From NCBI GenBank assembly GCA_946497585.1, contig CAMMLF010000008.1, positions 1-22,241 on the forward strand: a DNA stretch of 22,241 nucleotides. The letters run 5' to 3'. The notes under the pieces were generated by a model. It did no database searches. It was not told where the DNA came from and was given only the letters and a program-made list of their open reading frames with translations. The first letter of the stretch is position 1. Every line of letters starts with the position of its first letter. This document shows positions 1-9,281 of the stretch, in pieces. A program made the position numbers and the translations under genes. Origin of the DNA: an uncultured Clostridium sp. (GTDB taxonomy: Bacteria; Bacillota; Clostridia; TANB77; CAG-508).

Positions 1-148
1 TCTATTTTTCATTCTCAAGCTGGAGCAAGCAGCGACCCGCGCCGAGAATGTGAAAATAGATATATTGTTTGGCGAATAAATATAAATTTATTTGTGTCAT
101 TTAGAACCGTCCCATTTGACAAGAACGTATATTGGTATTGAATGACAC
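1..148. repeat. Truncated palindromic intergenic element (copy 0)
   Basis: This is the first member of a palindromic element family that recurs through the window. TCTATTTTTCATTCTC at 1-16 pairs with GAGAATGTGAAAATAGA at 44-60, around a GC-rich core (about 17-43) with the GCAAGCTGGAGC and GCGACCCGCGC blocks shared with copies at 7131 and 16138. To the right lie TATATTG (61-67), GAACCGTCCC (104-113), and a second arm-like AAGAACGTATATTG (121-134), so the element looks nested. GTGTCATT (94-101) and AATGACAC (141-148) form a further inverted pair. The element stops exactly at the ytxC stop codon (complement of 149-151). The matching left outer arms would lie outside the window, so true length is unknown. 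Confidence 0.7.
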
Positions 149-964
149 TTATTTTAAATTTAAAAGTTTGTATGCACTGCAAATAGCACACCCCGTGCAT
201 ATATGAATTCTTTTACCAAAGATAAGCTCTAAAGTCTCAATATATTCATCTTTGGGTGAAATTAAGTGAATATATATACTTTCAGGTAATTTGCCAATCA
301 AAGTATTTAAAGCATAATCATTTTGAGAAAAAGATATATCGGATAAATACTCAGAATCAAAATCTTCAAGCTCAAGCATATTAAAATTTTCATCTAACAA
401 AATTGATTCTTTATTAGCGTAAATCAAATGTATTTTAATTGGCTCAGGAATTTTAGAATCTACATATCCTTTAAGAAGGCTGACAAATTCTAAATACTCT
501 TTATCTAATACAAATTTGCTAACTGCACTTTCAACCAAAGGTTCTAGTGAATTTTTGTAATTAGATAATCTAAAATTTACAAAACCATTTAAAACAATGC
601 TTTTATGATTTTCAATGTAATCTAAAACATCTTTATTCATAAATTTTTTACTATTATGATGAAGAGCAGTATATTCATGATAAATTGAATTTCTATCTAA
701 TGCTTCAAAATAAAAATAATCTTTCAAAATTAAGCGTTTTACAATTATTGGTTCATAATAATTAATAATTGCTTCAGAAATGAGGTCAGATAAAAACGTG
801 TAAAATTTTTCAAAATCTTTTCCTTTATAATGCACAATAACATTTTCATAAATTTTGAAAATGTGTTTAGAATAATATATATCGGGAATATTTGACTCGC
901 CAATTTTTTTCATTAAAAAATCCTGAATATTTTCGTTATTATCTTTAATACATAATGAAACCAT
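149..964 (-). CDS. ytxC: YtxC-like putative sporulation protein
   Basis: A 271-residue protein read leftwards from ATG at 964, with a GGGGAGG ribosome site about 5 bases upstream. It has no signal peptide or membrane segment and appears cytoplasmic. Length, the mixed alpha/beta character, the paired I(K/Y)IHLI strands in the second half and the Cys-rich C-terminus (HICTGCAICSA, a C-x2-C-x2-C arrangement) match my recollection of the YtxC family of sporulation-associated proteins, whose biochemical role is not known to me. The family call is by memory of pattern, not alignment. The gene is divergent from ftsK/spoIIIE across a 211-base gap, and its 3' end abuts the palindromic element at 1-148. 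No clear sporulation-sigma promoter could be assigned. Confidence 0.65.
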   Translation of the reverse strand: MVSLCIKDNNENIQDFLMKKIGESNIPDIYYSKHIFKIYENVIVHYKGKDFEKFYTFLSDLISEAIINYYEPIIVKRLILKDYFYFEALDRNSIYHEYTALHHNSKKFMNKDVLDYIENHKSIVLNGFVNFRLSNYKNSLEPLVESAVSKFVLDKEYLEFVSLLKGYVDSKIPEPIKIHLIYANKESILLDENFNMLELEDFDSEYLSDISFSQNDYALNTLIGKLPESIYIHLISPKDEYIETLELIFGKRIHICTGCAICSAYKLLNLK

Positions 965-1035
965 GAAATCCTCCCCGAATTATTATCTACCATATAACAT
1001 ATATTATTCGAAAAATTTTATTTTGCTATTCATTT

Positions 1036-1095
1036 TAAGTTGGGGACGGTCCTTTTCGTAAAATTTTATTTTTAGGACCGTCCCAAAAGTAAAAA
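1036..1095. repeat. Solo GGGACGGTCC inverted repeat
   Basis: GGGACGGTCCT at 1043-1053 is perfectly complementary to AGGACCGTCCC at 1074-1084, with a 20-base AT-rich loop and weaker flanking complementarity (TTTTAAGTT against AAAAGTAAAA). The left arm continues as CCTTTTCGTAAAA, which also appears, inverted, in the outer arm at 9502-9531. It therefore looks like the outer arms of the composite element at 9282-9531 without its GC-rich core. It lies between the divergent ytxC and ftsK genes. The GGAC-headed hairpin resembles REP sequences associated with IS200-like RAYT transposases; that link is inference. Confidence 0.75.
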
Positions 1096-1110
1096 AATTT
1101 TTAAAAATAG

Positions 1111-1139
1111 TAGAAATTTAAAAACAATAATGTTACAAT
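1111..1139 (+). promoter_or_regulatory. Possible ftsK promoter (extended -10)
   Basis: TGT-TACAAT (the hexamer at 1134-1139) is an extended -10 box, with TAGAAA at 1111-1116 as a weak -35 at 17-base spacing. It lies 37 bases upstream of the ftsK start. The surrounding DNA is AT-rich, so a chance match is possible. Confidence 0.4.
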
Positions 1140-1175
1140 AAAATAGTATTATTGAAATAAACGGAGGAGAAGTTA

Positions 1176-3605
1176 ATGCCAAGAGGAAGAAAAAGCAAAA
1201 AGAAGCAAGAACAAAAGAAGTTAAACATTACAGTTGCAATACTTATAGTACTTAGCATATTGCTTGCTGTGCTTATTTATACAAAATCAGGGTATTTGGG
1301 ACAAACCCTTAGTCCAGCATTAGGAGGAGTATTAGGATATATAAAATACTTAGTGCCTATTGCGCTTTTTGCATTTTCTTTATATATTGCATATGATAAA
1401 GATACAAAATATTATTTACCTAAAATTTTTATGTTTGTATGTATTCTTATTTTGATAGATGTAATTTTCAGTTGTTATCAAATATCTAAAGGCAATATAG
1501 ATATTTCGGCACCGACAGATACAATTTTGAAACAAGCATATACATTAGGAACAATGGATATTGGTGGAGGTGTGCTTGGAACAGCAATAGCAGCACCCTT
1601 AATAAATTTGATAGGAATATTAGGAACAGTAATTGCTTCAATAGGAGTATGTTTAATTGCTTTAGTATTTATATTTGGACTTCATCCAGCAGATGCAATT
1701 TCTAATTCGATAGATAAATTTGCTGAAAAACAAGCTAAAAGAAGTAAAGAAAGAGAGCAGATTAAAGAGCAACAAAAACAAAATGTAGCAAATGTAGAAC
1801 CAGAAAGACAAGAAACTAGAAAAGAAAGAAGATTAAGAGAAAAACAAGAAAGAGAAGCAAGAAACAAAGAAAATTTAGAAGAACAAATTACTATAAATTT
1901 AAATGAACCTAAAAAGTATGACCATTCAAAAGATAATTTGGATGCATCAATCTTTTCTAAGAAAAATGCAAATAGCTCAAGGCAAGCAGTAGTACCTGCA
2001 TCAGGAGATGATTTATTTACTAGCCAAGAGGAAGAAAAAGAGGCTAAAACTAAAGAAGTTTTACAACTTGACCACGGAATAACTGTTCATGATGAACACT
2101 ATGAGTTTCCTCCTATCACATTGTTAGAAGAGGGAGAAAATAAAACTGACCAAAATAGTGAAAAGAGACTTTTGGCTACGGCTGAAAAGCTAAGAAGAAC
2201 ACTATATAGTTTTGGTGTGTCTGCAAAGGTTGAGAATGTATCAGTAGGTCCAGCGATTACAAGGTATGAGCTAGCACCAGCAGAAGGTGTAAGAGTTAGC
2301 AAAATAGCTAACCTATCAGACGATATCGCTCTAGCACTAGAGGCTGAAACTATAAGAATTGAAGCACCTATACCTGGTAAACATACTGTTGGTATAGAAG
2401 TACCAAATAAAGAGAAAAATATGGTACCTTTAAGGGATATAATAGAATCAGATGAATTTATAAATAGCAAGTCAAAGCTTGCATTTGCACTTGGAAAAGA
2501 TGTTGCAGGTGAAATTGTAGTTACAGATATAGCCAAAATGCCACACACACTTATTGCTGGTGCAACTGGCTCAGGTAAATCAGTATGTATAAATACTTTA
2601 ATTACAAGCATAATATATAAAGCAAAACCAAGCGAAGTAAAACTTCTTATGATAGACCCTAAAGTAGTTGAGCTTTCAGTATATAATGGAATACCACATC
2701 TATTAATTCCAGTTGTAACAGACCCTAAAAAAGCAGCAGGAGCGCTAGCTTGGGCTGTTCAAGAAATGGTTAAAAGATATAGTTTATTTGCAGAGAAAAA
2801 AGTTAGAGATATGAAAGGCTATAACGCTTTAGCCGAAAAAGAAGGTAATCCAAAACTACCACAAATAGTTATTATTATAGATGAGCTTGCAGATTTAATG
2901 ATGGTTGCAGCAAAAGATGTTGAAGATGCTATATGTAGATTAGCACAAATGGCAAGGGCAGCGGGTATGCATTTAGTAATTGCTACACAAAGACCATCAG
3001 TTGACGTAATTACCGGTATAATAAAAGCTAATATACCATCAAGAATTGCATTTTCAGTATCATCACAAGTAGATTCAAGAACTATATTAGATAGTGCAGG
3101 AGCTGAAAAACTTTTAGGAAAAGGAGATATGCTTTTCTATCCATCAGGAGCGCCAAAGCCCGTAAGAATTCAAGGAGCATTTATCTCGGATAAAGAAGTT
3201 GAAAATATTGTTAAGTTCTTGAAAAAAGACGGTGAAACACAATACGATGAAGATATAATTGAATCTATTGAAAAGAGTGGAGAACCTGAAAAGGCAGCAG
3301 TAGAAGATGAGGAAGAAGACGACACAGACCCATTACTAGATGAGGCAATAGATTTAGTTGTAGAAACTGGACAAGCTTCAACATCATTTATACAAAGAAG
3401 ATTTAAAGTTGGTTATGCTAGAGCCGGTAGAATAATAGACCAAATGGAACAAAGAGGCATCATATCGGGATACCAAGGAAGCAAACCAAGAGAAGTATTG
3501 ATGTCTAAAGAAAGATGGCAAGAACTAAAAATGGCACCGGCAGATTCCCAAGTTTCTACTGATAACAACACGATTGAAGTTGAAAGTGCTACTACAGAAG
3601 AATAA
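1176..3605 (+). CDS. ftsK: FtsK/SpoIIIE DNA translocase
   Basis: An 809-residue septal DNA pump. A basic N-terminus (residues 1-15) is followed by hydrophobic segments at about 17-36, 51-73, 82-104 and 125-165, which anchor it in the membrane. A charged, Lys/Glu/Arg-rich linker runs to about residue 330. The RecA-like motor follows, with Walker A GATGSGKS at 462-469 and Walker B IIIDELADL with Asp569-Glu570. The C-terminal gamma winged helix (about 718-778, containing QRRFKVGYARAGRIID) is the part that reads polarity sequences in this family. The ATG has a GGAGGA site 7 bases upstream. FtsK and SpoIIIE cannot be separated by sequence alone; in a spore former it may serve either division or forespore translocation. 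A palindromic element starts 34 bases past the stop. Confidence 0.96.
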   Translation: MPRGRKSKKKQEQKKLNITVAILIVLSILLAVLIYTKSGYLGQTLSPALGGVLGYIKYLVPIALFAFSLYIAYDKDTKYYLPKIFMFVCILILIDVIFSCYQISKGNIDISAPTDTILKQAYTLGTMDIGGGVLGTAIAAPLINLIGILGTVIASIGVCLIALVFIFGLHPADAISNSIDKFAEKQAKRSKEREQIKEQQKQNVANVEPERQETRKERRLREKQEREARNKENLEEQITINLNEPKKYDHSKDNLDASIFSKKNANSSRQAVVPASGDDLFTSQEEEKEAKTKEVLQLDHGITVHDEHYEFPPITLLEEGENKTDQNSEKRLLATAEKLRRTLYSFGVSAKVENVSVGPAITRYELAPAEGVRVSKIANLSDDIALALEAETIRIEAPIPGKHTVGIEVPNKEKNMVPLRDIIESDEFINSKSKLAFALGKDVAGEIVVTDIAKMPHTLIAGATGSGKSVCINTLITSIIYKAKPSEVKLLMIDPKVVELSVYNGIPHLLIPVVTDPKKAAGALAWAVQEMVKRYSLFAEKKVRDMKGYNALAEKEGNPKLPQIVIIIDELADLMMVAAKDVEDAICRLAQMARAAGMHLVIATQRPSVDVITGIIKANIPSRIAFSVSSQVDSRTILDSAGAEKLLGKGDMLFYPSGAPKPVRIQGAFISDKEVENIVKFLKKDGETQYDEDIIESIEKSGEPEKAAVEDEEEDDTDPLLDEAIDLVVETGQASTSFIQRRFKVGYARAGRIIDQMEQRGIISGYQGSKPREVLMSKERWQELKMAPADSQVSTDNNTIEVESATTEE

Positions 3606-3638
3606 AATTTTTAGTACATTATGATTGTATAATTGAGA

Positions 3639-3848
3639 GTTACAATTCACTGTTAAATCATTTTTTTCTTAAGCTTCAATATACATTCTTCCGCATTTCA
3701 CTGCGCGGGTCGCTTCGCTCCAGCTTGCCCGCTCCACTTCGCAGATAACCCGTATTACAGGTCATAATTGCTGTGACTGCTCTCGTTCGCTGAAATGCTC
3801 TAGAACATATATTGAAGCTTATCTAAAAAAGAAACTGTGAATTGTAAC
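3639..3848. repeat. Palindromic intergenic element A (210 bp)
   Basis: The outer arms GTTACAATTCAC (3639-3650) and GTGAATTGTAAC (3837-3848) are exact reverse complements. The inner arms AAGCTTCAATATA (3671-3683) and TATATTGAAGCTT (3808-3820) are also exact. The GC-rich interior (about 3684-3800) begins with GCATTTCACTGCGCGGG and GTCGCTTCGCTCCAGC, shared in inverted orientation with copies B and D, and it contrasts sharply with the AT-rich surroundings. It fills the gap between ftsK and the next gene. Its long arms and orientation match copy E at 18296-18507 closely. Confidence 0.85.
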
Positions 3849-3893
3849 ATCGAATACTTTTAATATAATAAAAAACTACAAAGGAGAACCAAG

Positions 3894-5387
3894 TTGAAGT
3901 CAAAACTTTTACAAAGAGATTATAGTGAAGAATTAGAAGAAATTTGCGAAAGCAAAAGGTTTGAGAGAGAAGCTCAAAACCTTTTGCTTAGTATGCTTTA
4001 TAAAGTAGACGGAGCATATAATGACTATAAAACTGTAAAAAGAGAAGTACCTTCAAAAGAAGAATTTTTAGAAATTATAATTGATATAGTAAAAAAATAT
4101 TGCAAAGAGATAGAAATAGCAAAACCAAATTCAGAGTTGGAAAAAGAATTAACAAAGTCAAGATGTAAAATAGTAGAAGAAGAACCAGATAATAAATACA
4201 ATAAAGAACAAAAAGTTATATTTTTTCCTAATGAGAAAGTTGTACTATATAGCATAATAAAGGCAGGATTAGACAATATTAATGCTAATTTGGATTTAAA
4301 AGATAAAGCAATGCTTGGAGCAATTCAAATTGGTAGATGCATTTCAAGTTCAGAAGTAATAAGAGATTTTAATGGATTTTCTTGGTCTCAAATAATAGCT
4401 GAAATTGAAAGTCTAGAATGTAATGCGATTTATACAGATTTAATATATTTACTTGGTGAAAAATATGTGAATAATTTAAAATCTAGCAATATAGAAAAGT
4501 TGCATAATGTTGTAACTACTGACGTTTTAGATAAAATGCAAAAATTAGCTACTAAGTTTTACTTAGATTATGATGAAAATCAAGCTAAAATTACTAAAGA
4601 AAATTTAAGTAAATACAAAGAAAAACTTGAGGAGATGGAAAAGGGACAAGAATATATAGAAAACATTAGTAAAACCAAAAAAGAATTACTTAGCAAAATA
4701 AAAGAAATAGATGAACAGCTAAACAACCCAAAGGATTTGCGAGATGCCTACATTAAGCATAACAAAGATTTACCTAATGAAAAAAAGATATTTAGTGTTA
4801 GTCATTATGAAGAAATGATTCAAAAGCAAAGACAAGATATTTTAGAGGAAATAGAAGAATACAATAAGCTACAAAATCCTATAGAATTTGTAAAAATAAA
4901 ACAGGAAATAATTGATAAAATTAACTATTTTGAAGAGATAAATAATATAAAAATCGAGGATTTACAAAAAACATTCTTTGAAGAATTTAGCAAAATGTTA
5001 AATGATATAAATGAAAAAGATAGATTAATAGATTATATTTATAAAATAAGGTATTTAAAATATTTACCGGTTAGTAAGAATAAGCTTATGAAAGATATAG
5101 TTGACTTTAAAGATTTGGAAAAAAATACAATAAAAAAATGTATTGAAAAAAACATAATAACTCCAATATCTAATAACCCAGAAACAGATTATTTATTGTT
5201 GAAAAGCATTTTTGAAACAAAAAATATTTCTATAGAAAGTTTGTCAATAAAGTTAAATGTACAAGATGGTAAATTGATTTCAGAAATATATGATGGAGAT
5301 ATTTTAGATAGCACAAATGAAGTAGAACTTCCACAAGGAAGCAACATACATTTGAGAAAAACAAAAAAAGTCAAGATTTTTGACTAA
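3894..5387 (+). CDS. Unrecognised coiled-coil protein
   Basis: A 497-residue protein that I do not recognise. It starts at TTG 3894, with AAGGAGAACC 4-14 bases upstream; there is no well-placed ATG near that site. No signal peptide, membrane segment or nucleotide-binding motif is visible. Residues 1-220 look globular and mostly helical (an IQIGRC segment and a WSQIIAEIESLE helix). Residues about 228-350 are heptad-rich and strongly charged, consistent with coiled coil. The last 110 residues contain helices and a short beta-rich end finishing in a basic tail (RKTKKVKIFD). Composition and codon use match the neighbours, so this is not an obvious import. It lies between ftsK and a beta-CASP nuclease gene, 71 bases from the latter, so co-transcription with that gene is likely. 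Confidence 0.85.
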   Translation: MKSKLLQRDYSEELEEICESKRFEREAQNLLLSMLYKVDGAYNDYKTVKREVPSKEEFLEIIIDIVKKYCKEIEIAKPNSELEKELTKSRCKIVEEEPDNKYNKEQKVIFFPNEKVVLYSIIKAGLDNINANLDLKDKAMLGAIQIGRCISSSEVIRDFNGFSWSQIIAEIESLECNAIYTDLIYLLGEKYVNNLKSSNIEKLHNVVTTDVLDKMQKLATKFYLDYDENQAKITKENLSKYKEKLEEMEKGQEYIENISKTKKELLSKIKEIDEQLNNPKDLRDAYIKHNKDLPNEKKIFSVSHYEEMIQKQRQDILEEIEEYNKLQNPIEFVKIKQEIIDKINYFEEINNIKIEDLQKTFFEEFSKMLNDINEKDRLIDYIYKIRYLKYLPVSKNKLMKDIVDFKDLEKNTIKKCIEKNIITPISNNPETDYLLLKSIFETKNISIESLSIKLNVQDGKLISEIYDGDILDSTNEVELPQGSNIHLRKTKKVKIFD

Positions 5388-5458
5388 GGTTTATAGGTAA
5401 AGCCGTAAAACCTAAATTTATTACAAAAGATATAAATTTATCTTTGGAAAAGGAATTT

Positions 5459-7114
5459 ATGAAAGTTACATTTTTAGGTGCAGCAGAAACGGTTACTGGT
5501 TCAAATTTCTTAGTAGAAGGCGCAGGAAAAAGATTTTTAGTGGACTGTGGTTTGCATCAAGGAAAATATGAGGAAGAATTACTTAATGATGAACCATTTG
5601 ATTATGACATAAACACAATAGACTTTATGCTTTTAACTCATGCCCACATAGATCATTCGGGAAGAATACCAAAATTGTATAAAGAAGGATATAGAAAACC
5701 AATATATGCTACAAAAGCGACAAGAGATTTATGTTCTATAATGCTTCCAGATAGTGGTCATATACAAGAGTCAGAAAATGAAATAAAAAATAAAAAGAGG
5801 AAAAGAAATGGACAAAAGCCAATAGAACCACTTTATACTGTAGAAGATGCTGAAAACTCAATGGAGTTATTTGTACCAGTAAAGTATGATGAAATTGTAA
5901 AAATTGATGAGAATATTTCAGCTAGATTTAATGATGCAGGTCATATGCTTGGCTCAAGTATAATTGAAATATGGGTTAAAGAAAATGGAGAAACTAAAAA
6001 GGTTGTATTTAGTGGAGATATAGGAAATAATGATATACCATTGCTTTCAAGTCCTACAATGATAGAAAATGCAGATTATTTAATAATGGAATCAACTTAT
6101 GGAGATAGATTACATCTAAAAAATGACCAAAAAGCTTCTATGTTTTTGGACATAGTTTCAGAGACTTTGGACGATGGCGGAACAGTAGTAATTCCATCAT
6201 TTGCAGTAGGTAGAACTCAAGAAATATTATTCGAACTAGACAAAATTAAAGATTTAAGAAAAAATGATGAGGCTTTTGCAAAAGAGTATGATACACTTAT
6301 GAAAGCAAAAGTTTATGTAGATAGCCCACTTGCAACATCAGCAACAGAAGTATTTAGAGCAAATATGGATTTGTTTAAACCTGAAATACAGGAGTTCATA
6401 AAGAGGGGAGATAATCCATTAGATTTTCCGGGATTAACATTTACACAAACAGTAGAAGAATCAAAAGCTTTAAATGAATCGAACGAGCCATGTATAATTA
6501 TTTCAGCAAGTGGTATGTGCGATGTAGGTAGAATAAAACATCATTTAAAGCATAATATATGGAATCCTAAAAGTACAATACTTTTTGTTGGCTATCAAGC
6601 ACCGGGAACACTTGGAAGAAGAATTGTTGATGGTGAAAAAAAGGTAAAAATACTTGGCGAAGAATTTGCTGTTAAAGCTAGAATAGAATATATAGAAGGA
6701 TATTCAGGACATGCTGACCAAGAGTGGCTATTAAATTTTGTATATTCATTTACAACAAAAATGCCGGAGCACATATTTTTAGTACATGGTGAACCTCATT
6801 CACAAGATGTATTAAAGCAAAAAATAGAAGAAACTACAAATATTGGAGTAACTATACCTAAATATGGAGAAACTTATACTTTGGACAGCACTTTAGAAAA
6901 ATGTCAACATTGTGTAAATCCTGCTAATAAACAAAAACAAAGAATTGATATATTAGACAAAATGGAAGCTTTAGAAAGTGAAATAGAAGAAATGAAGCAT
7001 AGCTTAAAAGAAAATATTAGATTGTCTTCTAATTATGATGACGATATGGTAAAATTGAACAACAAAGTAAATGATTTAAGAAAACAAATTATTGAGATAA
7101 TGAAAAATAAGTAA
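5459..7114 (+). CDS. Beta-CASP metallo-beta-lactamase fold RNase-like protein
   Basis: A 551-residue metal-dependent hydrolase of the RNA-processing beta-CASP group (bacterial Ysh1/CPSF73-like). Motif II HAHIDH is at residues 61-66, the later ligands are His162 (GHMLGS) and Asp187 (FSGDIGN), and the beta-CASP region carries SASGMC, GYSGHAD and LVHGEPHSQ, which supply the C-terminal histidines. About 70 C-terminal residues are charged and coiled-coil-like. I place the start at ATG 5459 because AAAAGGA lies just upstream and the family starts with MKVTFLGAA-type sequence; an in-frame TTG at 5444 would add five residues but has no ribosome site. By family it is expected to cleave RNA using two zinc ions in the cytoplasm; the substrate is unknown. 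The palindromic element B begins 17 bases after the stop. Confidence 0.9.
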   Translation: MKVTFLGAAETVTGSNFLVEGAGKRFLVDCGLHQGKYEEELLNDEPFDYDINTIDFMLLTHAHIDHSGRIPKLYKEGYRKPIYATKATRDLCSIMLPDSGHIQESENEIKNKKRKRNGQKPIEPLYTVEDAENSMELFVPVKYDEIVKIDENISARFNDAGHMLGSSIIEIWVKENGETKKVVFSGDIGNNDIPLLSSPTMIENADYLIMESTYGDRLHLKNDQKASMFLDIVSETLDDGGTVVIPSFAVGRTQEILFELDKIKDLRKNDEAFAKEYDTLMKAKVYVDSPLATSATEVFRANMDLFKPEIQEFIKRGDNPLDFPGLTFTQTVEESKALNESNEPCIIISASGMCDVGRIKHHLKHNIWNPKSTILFVGYQAPGTLGRRIVDGEKKVKILGEEFAVKARIEYIEGYSGHADQEWLLNFVYSFTTKMPEHIFLVHGEPHSQDVLKQKIEETTNIGVTIPKYGETYTLDSTLEKCQHCVNPANKQKQRIDILDKMEALESEIEEMKHSLKENIRLSSNYDDDMVKLNNKVNDLRKQIIEIMKNK

Positions 7115-7130
7115 ATTAAAATATTTAATT

Positions 7131-7264
7131 ACTAAATCTTGCAATATACTTCTTGAGCATTTCAAGTGAGCGTAGGCGACGTAGGAGCGGAGCGCAACGT
7201 GCAAGCTGGAGCGAATAGCGACCCGCGCGGCGAAATGTGAAAGAATGTATATTGAAGATTTAGT
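7131..7264. repeat. Palindromic intergenic element B (134 bp)
   Basis: The arms ACTAAATCTT-GCAATATAC and GTATATT-GAAGATTTAGT pair across the element with one extra base in the left arm. The interior (about 7155-7243) is GC-rich and ends with GCAAGCTGGAGCGAA, TAGCGACCCGCGCGG, the block shared with copy 0 and, inverted, with copy A. The outer arm sequence is private to this copy yet still self-complementary. It occupies most of the gap between the beta-CASP gene and the GH15 gene, ending 34 bases before the GH15 start. Confidence 0.85.
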
Positions 7265-7298
7265 ACAAATAAAAATTTTATATAAGGAGTAAATTCAA

Positions 7299-9281
7299 AT
7301 GAAAAAAAAGTATTATAATGATGCATTTATAGGGAACAAAGATTTAATTGCTACATTTAGCAAATATGGAGAATTATTAAGATTATATTACCCTTCTCCA
7401 GATTACATGCAATATTCAGATTTTTATCATATAGGGGTAAAAATAAATGATTCTGATATAATTTATTTACATAATGATGTAAATAATAGATATAATCAAT
7501 ATTATGAAGATGATACTAATGTTTTAGTAACAGATATAGAAAATACCTATTTTAATTTAAAAGTAAAACAAATTGACTGTGCTATGATTAGTCAAGATAT
7601 ATTGCTAAAAAAATATACATTTGAAAATGCAAATAATATAGATTTAGATTTGAAATTTTTGGTGCATTCAAAAGTATTTTCATCATACAATAATACAGCA
7701 GGTGGTATGATTTCAAATGATGCTTTAATACAATATAGTCATAATTATACTTGTGCAACATTTTCTAAGGAAAAATTATATAGCCATCAGTTGAATAATG
7801 TAGAAAATAATATAAAATCAGGAAATATTTATGATAAAGACTATATAGGAATGAGCTCTGATTCAGCTATAAGCTATGATTTAGGAATACTTAAACCAGG
7901 TGAAACAAGAGAATTTTGCATGTACATATATATTTCTTCAGGGGATGATAGCCTAACTGAAATACAAGAACAAATAGAAAAAGTTAGAAGAATAGATGTA
8001 AATAAGGAAATAAACAAAGTAATAAAACATTGGAAAAAATACGTTGAAGACCATGATACATTAAATTTGAAGCATGATGGTTCAGATTATATGGATAAAA
8101 TAATTCAAATATATAAAAGAACAATATTACTTATGGCATTATTAATAAATGAAAGAACAGGTGGAATTTCTGCTTCTGTTGAAGTTGATGAAGAAAGAGA
8201 TAAATCAGGTAGATATGCATATTGCTGGCCTAGAGATTCAGTATTAGTATATAAAGCTTTAGACTTTATAGGATTTGAAAATATGTCCAAAAAGTTGTAT
8301 GAAAACTTTTTAAGAAAAACACAAGAAAAAAATGGAATGTGGGAGCAAAGATTTTATACAGATGGAAGACTAGCACCTTGCTGGGGATATCAAATAGATG
8401 AAACAGCAACAGTAGTATATGGAGCATATAGGCACTTTCTAGTTATGGAAAGAAAAACAGGAAAGAAGGATACAAAATTCTTAAAAGACAACTTAAAAAT
8501 GCTAGAAAAGGGGACAAAATTCCTTGAAAAATATATGGACTATATCTTAGGTAAAGAAGAAACTGAAGATAAAGTTAGAATGGAATTAGAAAAAGATTAT
8601 AACTATAAAGAAAGAGATGAAATATATAAACATCCAAGCTATGACTTATGGGAAAATACAGAGGGAATACATTTATATTCATTATCTGCAATATATTCAG
8701 CATTTGATTCAATGATAAAAACATATGATGAAGTATATGATTTATTTGCAAAAAATAGATTAAAACAAGATGATATTTTAAAATGCAAAAAGAAATTAGA
8801 AGAATATAAAAGAGAAATTAAAAAATATATATTAGATAATTTAGTAGATAAACATATGAATGTTTTATTAAGAAATACAACAGATAGACTAGTGGATATA
8901 AGTGTTATAGCGGGGGTATTCCCATTTAGAGTATTTGATTTAAATGAAAAAGTAGTGCAAAACACAGTTGACCAAATAAATATGACATTAAGAACTTATT
9001 CAGGAGGATATTTAAGATACCAAGGAGATGGATACCTTGGTGGTAATAATCCTTGGATAATTGCAACAGGCTGGATGGGACTATATTTCCATGCTGCTGG
9101 TGATGATAAAAGAGCAAATGAGTGCTTGAACTTTATAGTACAAAGCGCTACACCACAAGGATTCTTAGCAGAACAATCAAATAGTGATTTGAATGAAAAA
9201 TGGGTTATTGGACTTGCTTGGTCACATGCAGTATTTATAGAATTACTTGTATTTTTGAAAAATGGAAATAAGGAATATTAA
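7299..9281 (+). CDS. Glycoside hydrolase family 15 (glucoamylase-like) protein
   Basis: A 660-residue enzyme of the GH15 (alpha/alpha)6-barrel family, which removes glucose from alpha-glucans or splits trehalose by inversion. An N-terminal beta-sandwich-like region (residues about 1-235) precedes the catalytic barrel. YAYCWPRD (residues 306-313) is the family signature. Glu452 in LWENTEG is the likely general acid and Glu625 in FLAEQSN the likely base. No signal peptide is seen, so it should act in the cytoplasm, perhaps on storage glucan. The ATG has AAGGAG about 11 bases upstream. The gene is unrelated in function to its neighbours and sits alone between elements B and C. The exact substrate cannot be read from sequence. 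Confidence 0.88.
   Translation: MKKKYYNDAFIGNKDLIATFSKYGELLRLYYPSPDYMQYSDFYHIGVKINDSDIIYLHNDVNNRYNQYYEDDTNVLVTDIENTYFNLKVKQIDCAMISQDILLKKYTFENANNIDLDLKFLVHSKVFSSYNNTAGGMISNDALIQYSHNYTCATFSKEKLYSHQLNNVENNIKSGNIYDKDYIGMSSDSAISYDLGILKPGETREFCMYIYISSGDDSLTEIQEQIEKVRRIDVNKEINKVIKHWKKYVEDHDTLNLKHDGSDYMDKIIQIYKRTILLMALLINERTGGISASVEVDEERDKSGRYAYCWPRDSVLVYKALDFIGFENMSKKLYENFLRKTQEKNGMWEQRFYTDGRLAPCWGYQIDETATVVYGAYRHFLVMERKTGKKDTKFLKDNLKMLEKGTKFLEKYMDYILGKEETEDKVRMELEKDYNYKERDEIYKHPSYDLWENTEGIHLYSLSAIYSAFDSMIKTYDEVYDLFAKNRLKQDDILKCKKKLEEYKREIKKYILDNLVDKHMNVLLRNTTDRLVDISVIAGVFPFRVFDLNEKVVQNTVDQINMTLRTYSGGYLRYQGDGYLGGNNPWIIATGWMGLYFHAAGDDKRANECLNFIVQSATPQGFLAEQSNSDLNEKWVIGLAWSHAVFIELLVFLKNGNKEY

Noticed and set aside
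15..200. 61-residue - strand frame over element 0
   Set aside because: It covers the palindromic element and the 3' end of ytxC in another frame; no protein-like character.
5388..5416. Possible terminator after the coiled-coil gene (AGGTTT ... AAACCT)
   Set aside because: Only six base pairs, a loop of about 16 bases and no T-run; more likely chance.
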